A stretch of 64,000 bases of DNA from Pseudonocardia sp. 73-21 (GTDB lineage Bacteria; Actinomycetota; Actinomycetes; Mycobacteriales; Pseudonocardiaceae). Shown here one piece after another: positions 18,072 to 28,448 of the stretch. The notes beneath the pieces were generated by a model. That model was not told where the DNA came from, ran no database searches, and saw only the letters and a program-made list of their open reading frames with translations. Location: contig NZ_MKVV01000098.1 of NCBI RefSeq assembly GCF_001899645.1, positions 181,671 through 245,670 on the forward strand, given 5' to 3'. Position numbers and translations under genes: made by a program. Within the stretch, counting starts at the first letter, position 1; the number at the start of each line of letters is the position of its first letter.

Positions 18072-19043
18072 ATGAGCAGCGCCCTTCTCGACATCCACCT
18101 GACCGAGCACGACGCCGACGCGGCCCTGCGGGCCGACGCGCGTGCCGGTCTCACCGCGAACCCCAAACAGCTGCCGCCCAAGTGGTTCTACGACGCGCGC
18201 GGCAGCGAGCTGTTCGAGCAGATCACCGGGCTGCCCGAGTACTATCCGACCCGCACCGAGCGCGCCCTGCTGGAGCGCAGCGTCGACGAGATCGCGGTCG
18301 CGTCCGGGGCCGACACGCTCGTCGAGCTGGGCTCCGGCTCGTCGGCGAAGACCCGCGTACTGCTCGACGCGTTCGCCCGCGCGGGCACGCTGCGCCAGTA
18401 CGTGCCGCAGGACGTCAGCGAGTCGGCGTTGCGGCTGGCGATGGACGCGCTCGCCGTCGAGTACCCGGATCTCGAGCTGCACGGCGTGGTCGGCGACTTC
18501 ACCAAGCACCTCGACCGGCTGCCCCGCGGCCGCCGCCGGATGGTGGCGTTCCTGGGCGGGACGATCGGCAACCTCGTCCCGGCCGAGCGTGCCGCGTTCC
18601 TCACCCAGCTCCGCTCGGTGCTGCAGCCCGGCGAGCAGCTGCTGCTCGGCACCGGTCTGGTGATCGACGAGAAGGTGCTCGTCGCGGCCTACGACGACGA
18701 GGCCGGCGTCACCGCGGAGTTCAACCGCAACGTGCTGCACGTGCTCAACCGCGAGCTGGACGCCGACTTCGCCCCCGAGGCGTTCACGCACGTCGCGGTC
18801 TGGGACGTCGAGCACGAGTGGATCGAGATGCGCCTGCGGGCGCAGCGGGCGATGACCGTGCACGTCCGCGGCCTGGACCTCACCGTCGAGTTCGCGGCGG
18901 GGGAGGAGATGCGTACCGAGATCTCCGCGAAGTTCCGGCCCGGTGGCGTGCGCGGGTGGCTGGAGGCCACGGGCTTCGAGTTCACCCGCAGCTGGACCGA
19001 CCCCGACGCCCGTTTCGCGCTGACCCTGGCGACAGCCGTCTGA
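18072..19043 (+). CDS. egtD: L-histidine N-alpha-methyltransferase EgtD
   Basis: SAM-dependent enzyme that trimethylates histidine to hercynine, the first committed step of ergothioneine synthesis. 323 residues. SAM-binding region LVELGSGSSAKTRVLLDAF; histidine-site features in PPKWFYDARGSELFEQITGLPEYYPTRTE and GGTIGNLVPAERAAFL. ATG follows GGGAG, 15 bases after egtC. No egtE (PLP C-S lyase) follows; the next gene is a cupin behind a repeat-rich hairpin. Confidence 0.95.
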   Translation: MSSALLDIHLTEHDADAALRADARAGLTANPKQLPPKWFYDARGSELFEQITGLPEYYPTRTERALLERSVDEIAVASGADTLVELGSGSSAKTRVLLDAFARAGTLRQYVPQDVSESALRLAMDALAVEYPDLELHGVVGDFTKHLDRLPRGRRRMVAFLGGTIGNLVPAERAAFLTQLRSVLQPGEQLLLGTGLVIDEKVLVAAYDDEAGVTAEFNRNVLHVLNRELDADFAPEAFTHVAVWDVEHEWIEMRLRAQRAMTVHVRGLDLTVEFAAGEEMRTEISAKFRPGGVRGWLEATGFEFTRSWTDPDARFALTLATAV

Positions 19044-19045
19044 CC

Positions 19046-19179
19046 CCCACCCCGCGAGTCGGCACTTCACAGCGCGCGAGTCGGCGCTTCTCCGAGGGCG
19101 AGTCGACGGTTTTCCGGGCGGAGGATGCGCGGGAACCTGCGCGACTCGCGGGCGGGAATCTGCCGACTCGCGGGGTGGG
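19046..19179. repeat. Cluster of GCGAGTCGGC repeats forming a 19-base stem
   Basis: CCCACCCCGCGAGTCGGCA (19046-19064) is perfectly complementary to 19161-19179. Inside the loop are two further direct copies of the GCGAGTCG core (near 19077 and 19100) and one further inverted copy (near 19140). It sits after the egt operon and probably acts as its terminator, though the repeated core is more than a terminator needs. Confidence 0.6.
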
Positions 19180-19185
19180 TAGGGT
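19180..19185 (+). promoter_or_regulatory. Leaderless -10 box (TAGGGT) for the cupin gene
   Basis: TAGGGT ends 7 bases before the GTG at 19193 and begins one base after the repeat stem. Confidence 0.45.
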
Positions 19186-19192
19186 GCGTTTC

Positions 19193-19657
19193 GTGAGCAG
19201 CGGCGACTGGCGTGATGACGGGGTGCGGGTCATCCCGCCCGACGCACTGGACGGCAACACCCCGCAGACCCCCGGGATGGAGCGCGCCGCCGCCGTCACG
19301 CACGGGCGGGTGGGGGCGCAGAAGCTGTGGGCCGGCACCGTCACGATCCACCCGGGCGCCCGCACCGGGGCCCACCACCACGGTGAGCTGGAGAGCGTCA
19401 TCTACGTGGTGCGCGGGCGGGCCCGGATGAAGTGGGGCGAGAACCTCGAGTTCACGGCCGAGGCCGGGCCGGGAGGGTTCATCTTCGTGCCGCCGTTCGT
19501 GCCGCACCAGGAGATCAACGCCCTCGACGACGAGCCGTTGGAGTGTGTGCTCACGCGCAGCGGGCAGGACCCGGTCGTCGTGAACCTGGACATCGACGGC
19601 GTCACCGATCCCGAGACCGTCGCCTGGGTCGATCCGGGTCACCCCGCGAGGCAGTAG
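19193..19657 (+). CDS. Cupin domain protein
   Basis: Single-cupin protein of 154 residues. Motif 1 is GAHHHGELESVIYVVRG, giving the His and Glu metal ligands, and motif 2 is GGFIFVPPFVPHQEIN with the last His ligand, so a divalent metal site is likely. Function is unknown; the closest description is a metal-binding cupin 2 protein. GTG start at 19193. Its 3' end overlaps the convergent monooxygenase gene by 19 bases. Confidence 0.82.
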   Translation: MSSGDWRDDGVRVIPPDALDGNTPQTPGMERAAAVTHGRVGAQKLWAGTVTIHPGARTGAHHHGELESVIYVVRGRARMKWGENLEFTAEAGPGGFIFVPPFVPHQEINALDDEPLECVLTRSGQDPVVVNLDIDGVTDPETVAWVDPGHPARQ

Positions 19658-20829
19658 TCCGGCAGGTCGATACCGCCGGCCTTGGCGAACTGCTTCTCCA
19701 GGATCCCGCGCATCGGCCAGCGGGTCATCGAGCGCATCGTGAGCGCGCCCAGGCGGATCGCGAGCGCGCTCGTCGGGGCGTACCCGCCGATGCCGCCGGG
19801 TGGCAGCTCCTGGCCGGTGGTGACGTAGGGCCGCAGGACCCGCTCGTAGCGGTCGAACGCGGAGTGGTGGTCCGCCCGGGCCGCCAGCTCGCCGGCCAGG
19901 ACGTACGCCCCGACCAGCGCCAGGCTCGTGCCGAGTCCGGTGAGCGGGGTCGGGCAGTACCCGGCGTCGCCGAGTAGCACCACACGCCCGTTCGACCAGC
20001 GGTCGAGGTGCACCTGGCCCACCGAGTCGAACGCGAAGTCCGGTGCGGCGCGCATGGCGTCGAGCAGCCAGGGGACCTTCCAGCCGCCGCCGGCGAAGCG
20101 CTCGGCGAGCAGGTCCTTGTGCGCCGCGGCACCGGTGCGGGCGACGGGCGCCGAGCGGAACGAGAGCGACGCCTTGCTCTCGCCGGGCAGCCGCCCCGGC
20201 CGCAGCGAGGCCACACGGCCGCCGGGCAGGTTGTGCATCATGTACCAGCCGTCGAGGTCGCCGGCCGCCGGCGCGGTGAAGTAGGCGGTGTAGCACTCGA
20301 GCGGACGGACGCAGTCGGACTCCGGCCCGAACGCGAGCCGCCGGACCGCGGAGTGCAGCCCGTCGGCGCCGATGACGAGCCCGAACCGGCGCGGCGCGGC
20401 GTTCTCGAACGTGACGTCGACGCCGTGGTCGTCCTGGGTGATGCCGGTGATGGTGTCGTCGAAGAGGTACTCGACGTCGCCTGCGGCGTCGACCAGGAGC
20501 CGGCCCAGGTCGCCGCGCAGGATCTCGATCTCGGAGATGATCCCCTCCCCGCCGAACGCGTCGGCGGGCATGGTCGCGGTGATGCGGCCGCGCCCGTCGA
20601 CGTAGGCGAGCCCGCGCTGGTCCAGCGAGACGGCCCGGGCCTCGGGCATCAGGCCCATCCGCTCGATGACGGTGCGGCCCGCCCCGCGGAGGTCGACGGC
20701 CTGGCCGCCGGGACGCAGTGCGGGTGCCCGCTCGACGACGGTGACGGAGTGCCCCTGCCGGCGTAGCCAGTACGCGATGGCGGGGCCGGCGATGCTGGCG
20801 CCGGAGATGAGTACCTCGGTGGTGTCCAT
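19639..20829 (-). CDS. FAD-dependent aromatic monooxygenase (TetX/PHBH type)
   Basis: 396-residue group A flavoprotein monooxygenase. It has the FAD motif ISGASIAGPAIAYWL, an acidic residue ending the second strand (VVERAPALRPGG), the DG-type motif LVIGADGLHSAVRR and the GD motif RVVLLGDAGYCPTPLTGLGTSLAL. Members hydroxylate aromatics or inactivate antibiotics such as tetracyclines and rifamycins. It is divergent from a GntR-TetR regulator that sits before a drug exporter, so a substrate-inducible detoxification role is plausible; the substrate is unknown. Confidence 0.9.
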   Translation of the reverse strand: MDTTEVLISGASIAGPAIAYWLRRQGHSVTVVERAPALRPGGQAVDLRGAGRTVIERMGLMPEARAVSLDQRGLAYVDGRGRITATMPADAFGGEGIISEIEILRGDLGRLLVDAAGDVEYLFDDTITGITQDDHGVDVTFENAAPRRFGLVIGADGLHSAVRRLAFGPESDCVRPLECYTAYFTAPAAGDLDGWYMMHNLPGGRVASLRPGRLPGESKASLSFRSAPVARTGAAAHKDLLAERFAGGGWKVPWLLDAMRAAPDFAFDSVGQVHLDRWSNGRVVLLGDAGYCPTPLTGLGTSLALVGAYVLAGELAARADHHSAFDRYERVLRPYVTTGQELPPGGIGGYAPTSALAIRLGALTMRSMTRWPMRGILEKQFAKAGGIDLPDYCLAG

Positions 20830-20834
20830 GCGGG

Positions 20835-20855
20835 CTAGAGTACGTCGTACGCTAG
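20835..20855. promoter_or_regulatory. Operator-like palindrome upstream of the monooxygenase
   Basis: CTAG, one base, GTACG, T, CGTAC, one base, CTAG: a 21-base palindrome with a single mismatched pair, 6 bases upstream of the monooxygenase start. Its GTACG half-sites are typical of TetR operators. Confidence 0.6.
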
Positions 20856-20891
20856 AAAGCAGGCAAGCATTCGTGCAGGTCAGAGCGTTGT

Positions 20892-20905
20892 CTGCACTAG
20901 TGCAG
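20892..20905. promoter_or_regulatory. Perfect 14-base palindrome in the divergent promoter region
   Basis: CTGCACTAGTGCAG. It shares the TG-n-ACTAGT-n-CA core with 20950-20961, so the two are probably sites for the same GntR-like DNA-binding domain. Confidence 0.6.
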
Positions 20906-20948
20906 GCCAGGACGCGGCGGGTTGAAAGCCGTGCGACCAGGCACGCAG

Positions 20949-20962
20949 GTGAACTAGTACAC
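20949..20962. promoter_or_regulatory. Second ACTAGT operator next to the regulator start
   Basis: GTGAACTAGTACAC, a 14-base palindrome with one mismatched pair, directly before the GGAGGA ribosome binding site of the GntR-TetR gene. Position suggests autoregulation. Confidence 0.55.
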
Positions 20963-20972
20963 CGGAGGAATC

Positions 20973-21917
20973 GTGGTCGATCGTGAGGCGCCGCCCTACG
21001 CGCGGATCGCCGCGGAGCTGCGCGGGCGGGTCGAGCGGGGGGAGCTCGTGCCGGGCGACCGGATGCCCTCCACCCGCGAGATCAGCCGGACGTGGGGCGT
21101 GGCCATCGCCACCGCCACGAAGGTGATCACCGCTCTGCGTCAGGACGGGGTGGTCCGGACCGTGCCCGGCGTCGGTACCGTGGTCGCCGCGCCGAGCACC
21201 ACCCGGCCGCCTCGTCGTCGCGCCGAGCCGGCGGCGGGCCTGACGGCCGGCCGGATCGTCGCCGCCGCGGTCGCGATCGCCGACGCCGAGGGTCTCGACG
21301 GGCTGTCGATGCGCCGGGTCGCCACCGACCTGGGGGCGGGGCCGATGTCGCTGTACCGCCACGTCGCCGACAAGGACGACCTGCTGCTGCAGATGATGGA
21401 CGCGGTGATGCGGCAGGAGTGGCAACCGCCGGCGAGGCCGCCCGCGGGCTGGCGGGCCCAGCTCGAGCTGGCGGGGCGCACGCTCTGGACGGCGTTCCGG
21501 CGCCATCCCTGGCTGGCGCCCGCGCTGTCGCTGACCCGGCCCCAGCCGGTCGCCGGCGGCATGGCCTACACCGAGTGGGTGCTCACCGCCCTCGACGGCC
21601 TCGGACTGGACCTCCCGGCCATGTTCGACGTGCACCTGACGGTGTTCAACTACGCCCGCGGCACCGCGGTGAACCTCGAACCCGAGGCCGCCGCCCAGGC
21701 GGTGACGGGTCTGGACAACGAGCAGTGGATGGAGACCCAGGAGGCCGCACTGCGGTCGATCGTGGGCACCGGCGACTTCCCGCACTTCGAGCGGATCCTG
21801 TCGATGGACTTCGATCTCGACCTGGACGTGATGTTCGAGCGCGGCCTGGGCTACCTGCTCGACGGGCTGCGCGTGGCGCTCGACACCCCGAACCGGGGCG
21901 CCGTCCCGCCGCTGTAG
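20973..21917 (+). CDS. GntR-TetR fusion transcriptional regulator
   Basis: 314-residue regulator with two DNA-binding domains. Residues 8-70 are a GntR winged helix (YARIAAELRGRVERGELVPGDRMPSTREISRTWGVAIATATKVI...VVRTVPGVGTVV). Residues 88-135 are a TetR helix-turn-helix (AGRIVAAAVAIADAEGLDGLSMRRVATDLGAGPMSLYRHVADKDDLL), followed by a TetR ligand-binding domain. GTG start after GGAGGA. It lies between the monooxygenase (divergent) and the exporter (same strand, 45 bases on), which it probably controls. This architecture is known in Streptomyces-like bacteria but is little studied. Confidence 0.88.
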   Translation: MVDREAPPYARIAAELRGRVERGELVPGDRMPSTREISRTWGVAIATATKVITALRQDGVVRTVPGVGTVVAAPSTTRPPRRRAEPAAGLTAGRIVAAAVAIADAEGLDGLSMRRVATDLGAGPMSLYRHVADKDDLLLQMMDAVMRQEWQPPARPPAGWRAQLELAGRTLWTAFRRHPWLAPALSLTRPQPVAGGMAYTEWVLTALDGLGLDLPAMFDVHLTVFNYARGTAVNLEPEAAAQAVTGLDNEQWMETQEAALRSIVGTGDFPHFERILSMDFDLDLDVMFERGLGYLLDGLRVALDTPNRGAVPPL

Positions 21918-21949
21918 TTGTACTGTGCTAACCGTTATAGCCGTACAAC
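21917..21949. promoter_or_regulatory. Nested dyad upstream of the exporter gene
   Basis: GTTGTAC (21917-21923) is complementary to GTACAAC (21943-21949), with an inner GCTA/TAGC pair around ACCGTTA. It starts at the last base of the regulator stop codon and ends 13 bases before the exporter start. It could be an operator or an RNA hairpin. Confidence 0.55.
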
Positions 21950-21962
21950 GATCGAGGTTCCC

Positions 21963-23408
21963 GTGCCCGACCTGAGCCGCCGCCGGCGGATGCTCGTCCT
22001 GGCCATCTGCTGTTCGAGCCTGTTCGTCGTGAGCCTCGACAACACGATCGTCAACCTGGCCCTGCCGTCGATCCAGCGGGACTTCGGCGCGTCGGTCTCG
22101 GCCCTGCAGTGGACCATCGACGCCTACACGCTCACCATCGCGTGCCTCCTGATGCTGGCCGGCTCCACCGCCGACCGGATCGGCCGCCGGCGGGTGTTCC
22201 AGACCGGGCTCCTGCTGTTCGGCCTGGGCTCGCTGCTGTGCAGCCTGGCGCCGGACGTCGGCTCGCTCATCGGGTTCCGGGCGCTGCAGGCGATCGGTGG
22301 CTCGATGCTCAACCCCGTGGCCATGTCGATCATCACGAACACGTTCACCGACCGGCGGGAGCGCGCCAAGGCCATCGGCGTGTGGGGCGCCGTGATCGGC
22401 GGGAGCATGTCGCTGGGCCCGGTGGTCGGCGGCGTCCTCGTCGACTCGGTCGGTTGGCGTTCCATCTTCTGGATCAACGTGCCGATCGTGCTGGCGGCCG
22501 TGGTGCTGGCCGCGCGGTTCGTGCCGGAGTCCCGGGCGCCGCGGGCGCGCCGGTTCGACCCGTACGGCCAGGCGCTGGTGGGGCTGGTGCTGGGCGGGCT
22601 CACGTTCGGGGTCATCGAGGGCCCCGGACACGGCTGGGGCTCCCCGCTGATCGTCGGATGCTTCGTGGTGGCCGTGGTGTCGGCGGTGCTGCTCGTCGTG
22701 GTCGAGTCGCGGCGTCGCGATCCGCTCATCGATCCCCGGTTCTTCCGCAGCGCCCCGTTCTCCGCCGCCACCGTCACGGCGGTGGCCGCGTTCGCCGCCC
22801 TGGCCGGGTTCCTGTTCCTCAACGCGCTCTACCTGCAGGACGTGCGCGGGTTCAGCCCGCTGCACGCCGGCCTGCTGACGCTGCCGATGGCCCTGATGGC
22901 GGGCCTGCTGCCGGTGGTCTCCGGTCGGCTCGTCGCCAGCCGGGGCCCGCGCATCTCGTTGCTCGCCGGGGGAGCGGGACTCACCCTCGGCGCGCTGATC
23001 CTGCTGATGACGATCGAGGCCGACACCCCGATCGGCATGCTGATCCTGGCCTACGCCGTCTTCGGCATCGGGTTCGGCATGATCAACGCTCCGATCACCA
23101 ACACGGCCGTCTCCGGCATGCCGATCAGCCAGGCCGGCGTGGCGTCGGCCGTCGCGTCGACGAGCCGCCAGGTGGGCTCGGCGCTGGGCGTCGCGGTGCT
23201 GGGATCGCTGGTCACCGCGCGGATCAGCGGACCGATCACGACCGGCTTCGCCGACGCCAGCCGCATCGGCTGGGCTGTGATGGTGGGCTGCGGTCTCGTG
23301 ATCCTCGTGCTCGGCGTTGTCGGGACCGGGAACTGGGCCCGTCGGACGGCCGCCGACACGGCGGAGCTGTTCGAGAGCCCCGCCCCCGAGCCGGTGGGGG
23401 CCCGGTGA
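21963..23408 (+). CDS. DHA2-family MFS drug exporter (EmrB/QacA type)
   Basis: About 481 residues and 14 predicted membrane helices. The first helix carries LDNTIVNLALPSIQRDF, the family motif D1-type sequence, and GSTADRIGRRRVFQTG is the A motif between helices 2 and 3; motif C is in helix 5 (GAVIGGSMSLGPVVGG). Proton-driven efflux of hydrophobic compounds is expected. GTG at 21963 is chosen because the longer upstream frame would include the operator region. Its stop overlaps the marR start (GTGA). Confidence 0.9.
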   Translation: MPDLSRRRRMLVLAICCSSLFVVSLDNTIVNLALPSIQRDFGASVSALQWTIDAYTLTIACLLMLAGSTADRIGRRRVFQTGLLLFGLGSLLCSLAPDVGSLIGFRALQAIGGSMLNPVAMSIITNTFTDRRERAKAIGVWGAVIGGSMSLGPVVGGVLVDSVGWRSIFWINVPIVLAAVVLAARFVPESRAPRARRFDPYGQALVGLVLGGLTFGVIEGPGHGWGSPLIVGCFVVAVVSAVLLVVVESRRRDPLIDPRFFRSAPFSAATVTAVAAFAALAGFLFLNALYLQDVRGFSPLHAGLLTLPMALMAGLLPVVSGRLVASRGPRISLLAGGAGLTLGALILLMTIEADTPIGMLILAYAVFGIGFGMINAPITNTAVSGMPISQAGVASAVASTSRQVGSALGVAVLGSLVTARISGPITTGFADASRIGWAVMVGCGLVILVLGVVGTGNWARRTAADTAELFESPAPEPVGAR

Positions 23409-23827
23409 CGGACGGAGCCGCCCAGCGCGTGTGGGCGGCGATGCGCGCGCTCGTGACCGAGGACGACCGCCGCGCGGAGGTCTGCGCGGCACTGGGCATG
23501 AGCTTCTTCCGGATCAAGGTGCTGCGCCGCATCGCCGCCGAACCGACGACGGGCGGCCTGCTCGCCGAGCGGCTGGGCTCCGATCCGCCGTACGTCTCGG
23601 TGGTGGTCGAGGACCTCGTGCAGCGGGGCCTGGTCGTCCGCACGCCCGACGCCACCGACCGCCGGCGCAAGGTGCTGTCGGTGACGGCGGCGGGGGAGCG
23701 GACCGCCCGGGAGGCGGAGGCGCTGCTGGCCACGCCGCCCCGCGCGCTCACGGATCTCCCGGCCGAGCACCTGGCGGACCTGGACCGCGCCCTGGCGGGT
23801 GTCCTGGTGCCCTCGCCGGAGTCGTGA
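23405..23827 (+). CDS. MarR family transcriptional regulator
   Basis: 140-residue winged-helix regulator with the DNA-recognition segment LLAERLGSDPPYVSVVVEDLVQRGLVVRTPDATDRRRKVLSVT. Translationally coupled to the exporter gene through a GTGA overlap, so the operon carries two different regulators, one at each end of the exporter. Its stop codon lies inside a strong terminator hairpin. Confidence 0.9.
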   Translation: MTDGAAQRVWAAMRALVTEDDRRAEVCAALGMSFFRIKVLRRIAAEPTTGGLLAERLGSDPPYVSVVVEDLVQRGLVVRTPDATDRRRKVLSVTAAGERTAREAEALLATPPRALTDLPAEHLADLDRALAGVLVPSPES

Positions 23828-23863
23828 GCGGATATCGGTGCTCCCGCACCGATATCCGCTCAC
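23824..23863 (+). terminator. 18-base perfect terminator stem overlapping the marR stop
   Basis: GTGAGCGGATATCGGTGC (23824-23841) pairs perfectly with 23846-23863 across a TCCC loop. The marR stop TGA is in the left arm. Confidence 0.85.
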
Positions 23864-23881
23864 GATCGGGTCTTCCCCGAT

Positions 23882-23926
23882 GTCAATGAAACATTGACGC
23901 CTTCGCAACGTCGTCGAAACGACGAC
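23882..23926. other. Two short perfect dyads with AAA loops
   Basis: GTCAATG-AAA-CATTGAC (23882-23898) and GTCGTCG-AAA-CGACGAC (23910-23926) lie in tandem between the marR terminator and the acn terminator. No gene is present to explain them; they could be operators of a lost gene or hairpins of a small RNA. Confidence 0.4.
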
Positions 23927-23950
23927 ATCACCGACGCCCGGAGAAACGAA

Positions 23951-23990
23951 ACGGCGGGCGCCGCCGGCCGGAGCCGGGGACGCCCGCCGT
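23951..23990 (-). terminator. Terminator hairpin of acn
   Basis: ACGGCGGGCG (23951-23960) pairs with CGCCCGCCGT (23981-23990), 22 bases beyond the 3' end of the minus-strand acn gene. Confidence 0.7.
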
Positions 23991-24012
23991 CAGCGGAGCA
24001 GGGGGAGAGGTG

Positions 24013-26811
<2,799 letters not shown>

Positions 26812-26910
26812 TCTGTGTCCTCCTGAAGCGGTGGTGGGCGCGTCGGTGGGTCTCGCGGGCGAGTCTCGCGCACCGGCTCCCGCCAGCACCGTGGACCCCC
26901 GTTGCCGCAA

Positions 26911-26928
26911 ACAGTACGCTCGTACTGT
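26911..26928. promoter_or_regulatory. AcnR-type operator upstream of acn
   Basis: ACAGTACG-CT-CGTACTGT is a perfect 8+8 palindrome 100 bases upstream of the acn start. It contains CAGTACGCTCGTACTG, which fits the CAGNAC-NNN-CGTACTG consensus I recall for AcnR of Corynebacterium glutamicum. The acnR-like gene is at 14027-14614. Confidence 0.75.
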
Positions 26929-27063
26929 GAAGACGTCGAGTCGGGGACGGCTACCCCATGTGGTGGAAATCGTCGATCCCCGCGTGTCCCGACCCGGCGG
27001 ACGGCGGTCCGGCTGACAGAGTGCGGACGCTCGTCATGATCATGCGTCGGTGGGAGGCTCCGG

Positions 27064-28416
27064 GTGCGGCGGTACGGACGTCTCTGCGTGCTGGCCGTGC
27101 TCGTCGCGATGATCGGGATCATGCCCCCGCTGGGCCTCGCCGGAGTGCCCGGCACGGCCTTCGCGCAGCCCCCGACACCGCCGCCCCCGCCCAACCCGAC
27201 CAACGGCGACCTGCAGCAGAGCAAGGCCACGGTCGCGCAGCGGGCCGCCGCGGTGGCGTCCCTGACCTCCCGGCTCGCGGGCCTCGACGCGAAGGTCGAT
27301 GACCTCCACCTGCAGCTGACGGCGCAACAGGAGGTCGCCAACCAGGCCTTCGTCGACATGCAGAGCGCGCAGGCCGCCGCCGATGCCGCCAGCAGGAAGG
27401 CGGCCGACGCGCGTATCGCCACCGCGGCCGCCGGTAGCGCGATCGACAATGCCCGGGCCCAGCTCGACGCGTTCCTGGTGGCGCAGTTCCAGAACGGGCC
27501 CGACACGGGACCGCTCGGCCTGCTCACCAGCGCCACCGGCCCCCAGGACCTCATCGACCGGGCGGGCCTGGCCAACGTGGTCGCCGCCCAGCAGCAGCAG
27601 GCACTGGACAGCATGGAACGGGCGCGGGTCGCCAAGGCCAACGCCGACTCGCTGGCGCGCGCCGCCGAGGACGACGCGCGGGCCGAGGCGGACCGCGCGA
27701 CCCGGGCGAAGACGGCCGCCGACGGGGCGGTCGCCACCGTCCAGGCCCAGACCCGCGCGCAGATCGCACAGCTGCAGCAGGTGCAGGCCCAGCGCGACGA
27801 CGTGAACCGGCAGCTCGGTGCGGCGGAGGCCGCGGACGCCGGCCTGCGCGACCAGCGCGCCCGTTTCCTCACCTGGCAGCAGCAGCAGGCCGAGGCCGAA
27901 GCCGCCCGGCAGCGCGCCGCGGCCGCCGCGGCCGCCGCCAGGGTCGCGCAGGCGGCCCCGTCCGGTGGCCCCGCTCGCGCCCCGGTCCGGGCCTCCGGCT
28001 CCGTCGCGACCGTGATCGACCGGGCGATGTCGCAGCTCGGGGTGCAGTACGCCTGGGGCGGTGGCACGCGGTCCGGTCCGTCCCGCGGCATCCGCGACGG
28101 CGGCGTCGCCGACAGCTACGGCGACTACAACCGCATCGGGTTCGACTGCTCCGGCCTGATGATCTACGCCTTCGGCGGTGTCGGCATCTCCCTGCCGCAC
28201 TACAGCGGCTACCAGTACACCTCCGGCCAGCAGGTGCCGGTCTCGCAGCGCCGGCCGGGTGACATGCTCTTCTACGCCGAGGGCGGCGCGATCGGGCACG
28301 TCGCCCTCTACATCGGCGATGGCCGGATGATCGAGGCGCCCTACTCGGGCAGCGCCGTCCGCGTCGTGCCGATGCGCTACGGGGGGCTCATGCCCTACGT
28401 CACCCGGATGCTCTGA
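27064..28416 (+). CDS. NlpC/P60 peptidoglycan endopeptidase (RipA-like)
   Basis: Secreted cell-wall hydrolase of 450 residues cutting D-Glu/meso-DAP peptide bonds. Signal peptide about residues 1-35, ending ...GTAFAQ. A long Ala/Gln-rich coiled coil (about 50-300) is followed by an NlpC/P60 domain from about residue 315, with catalytic Cys in RIGFDCSGLMIY, His in IGHVALYIG and an acidic third residue in MIEAPYSG. GTG start at 27064. It is in the position of Rv1477 (ripA); no second ripB copy follows. The 253-base region before it, shared with acn, holds the AcnR site. Confidence 0.92.
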   Translation: MRRYGRLCVLAVLVAMIGIMPPLGLAGVPGTAFAQPPTPPPPPNPTNGDLQQSKATVAQRAAAVASLTSRLAGLDAKVDDLHLQLTAQQEVANQAFVDMQSAQAAADAASRKAADARIATAAAGSAIDNARAQLDAFLVAQFQNGPDTGPLGLLTSATGPQDLIDRAGLANVVAAQQQQALDSMERARVAKANADSLARAAEDDARAEADRATRAKTAADGAVATVQAQTRAQIAQLQQVQAQRDDVNRQLGAAEAADAGLRDQRARFLTWQQQQAEAEAARQRAAAAAAAARVAQAAPSGGPARAPVRASGSVATVIDRAMSQLGVQYAWGGGTRSGPSRGIRDGGVADSYGDYNRIGFDCSGLMIYAFGGVGISLPHYSGYQYTSGQQVPVSQRRPGDMLFYAEGGAIGHVALYIGDGRMIEAPYSGSAVRVVPMRYGGLMPYVTRML

Positions 28417-28448
28417 GGCGCCCTTTCACCGTCGTCATACGGGACGCG

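Noticed and set aside
15699..19070. Minus-strand frame of 1123 codons across the egt operon
   Set aside because: Antisense shadow; all four egt genes are intact on the plus strand.
20880..23492. Very long minus-strand open frame (870 codons) opposite the regulator, exporter and marR genes
   Set aside because: Low-complexity His/Arg/Asp-rich translation typical of the antisense of GC-rich genes; the plus-strand genes have clear families.
26929..27063. c-di-AMP (ydaO) riboswitch before the ripA-like gene
   Set aside because: Looked for because such switches precede actinobacterial wall hydrolases, but the conserved blocks were not found in this 135-base leader.
27064..28416. Two tandem wall hydrolases (ripA and ripB) as in mycobacteria
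   Set aside because: Only one NlpC/P60 gene is present before moxR.
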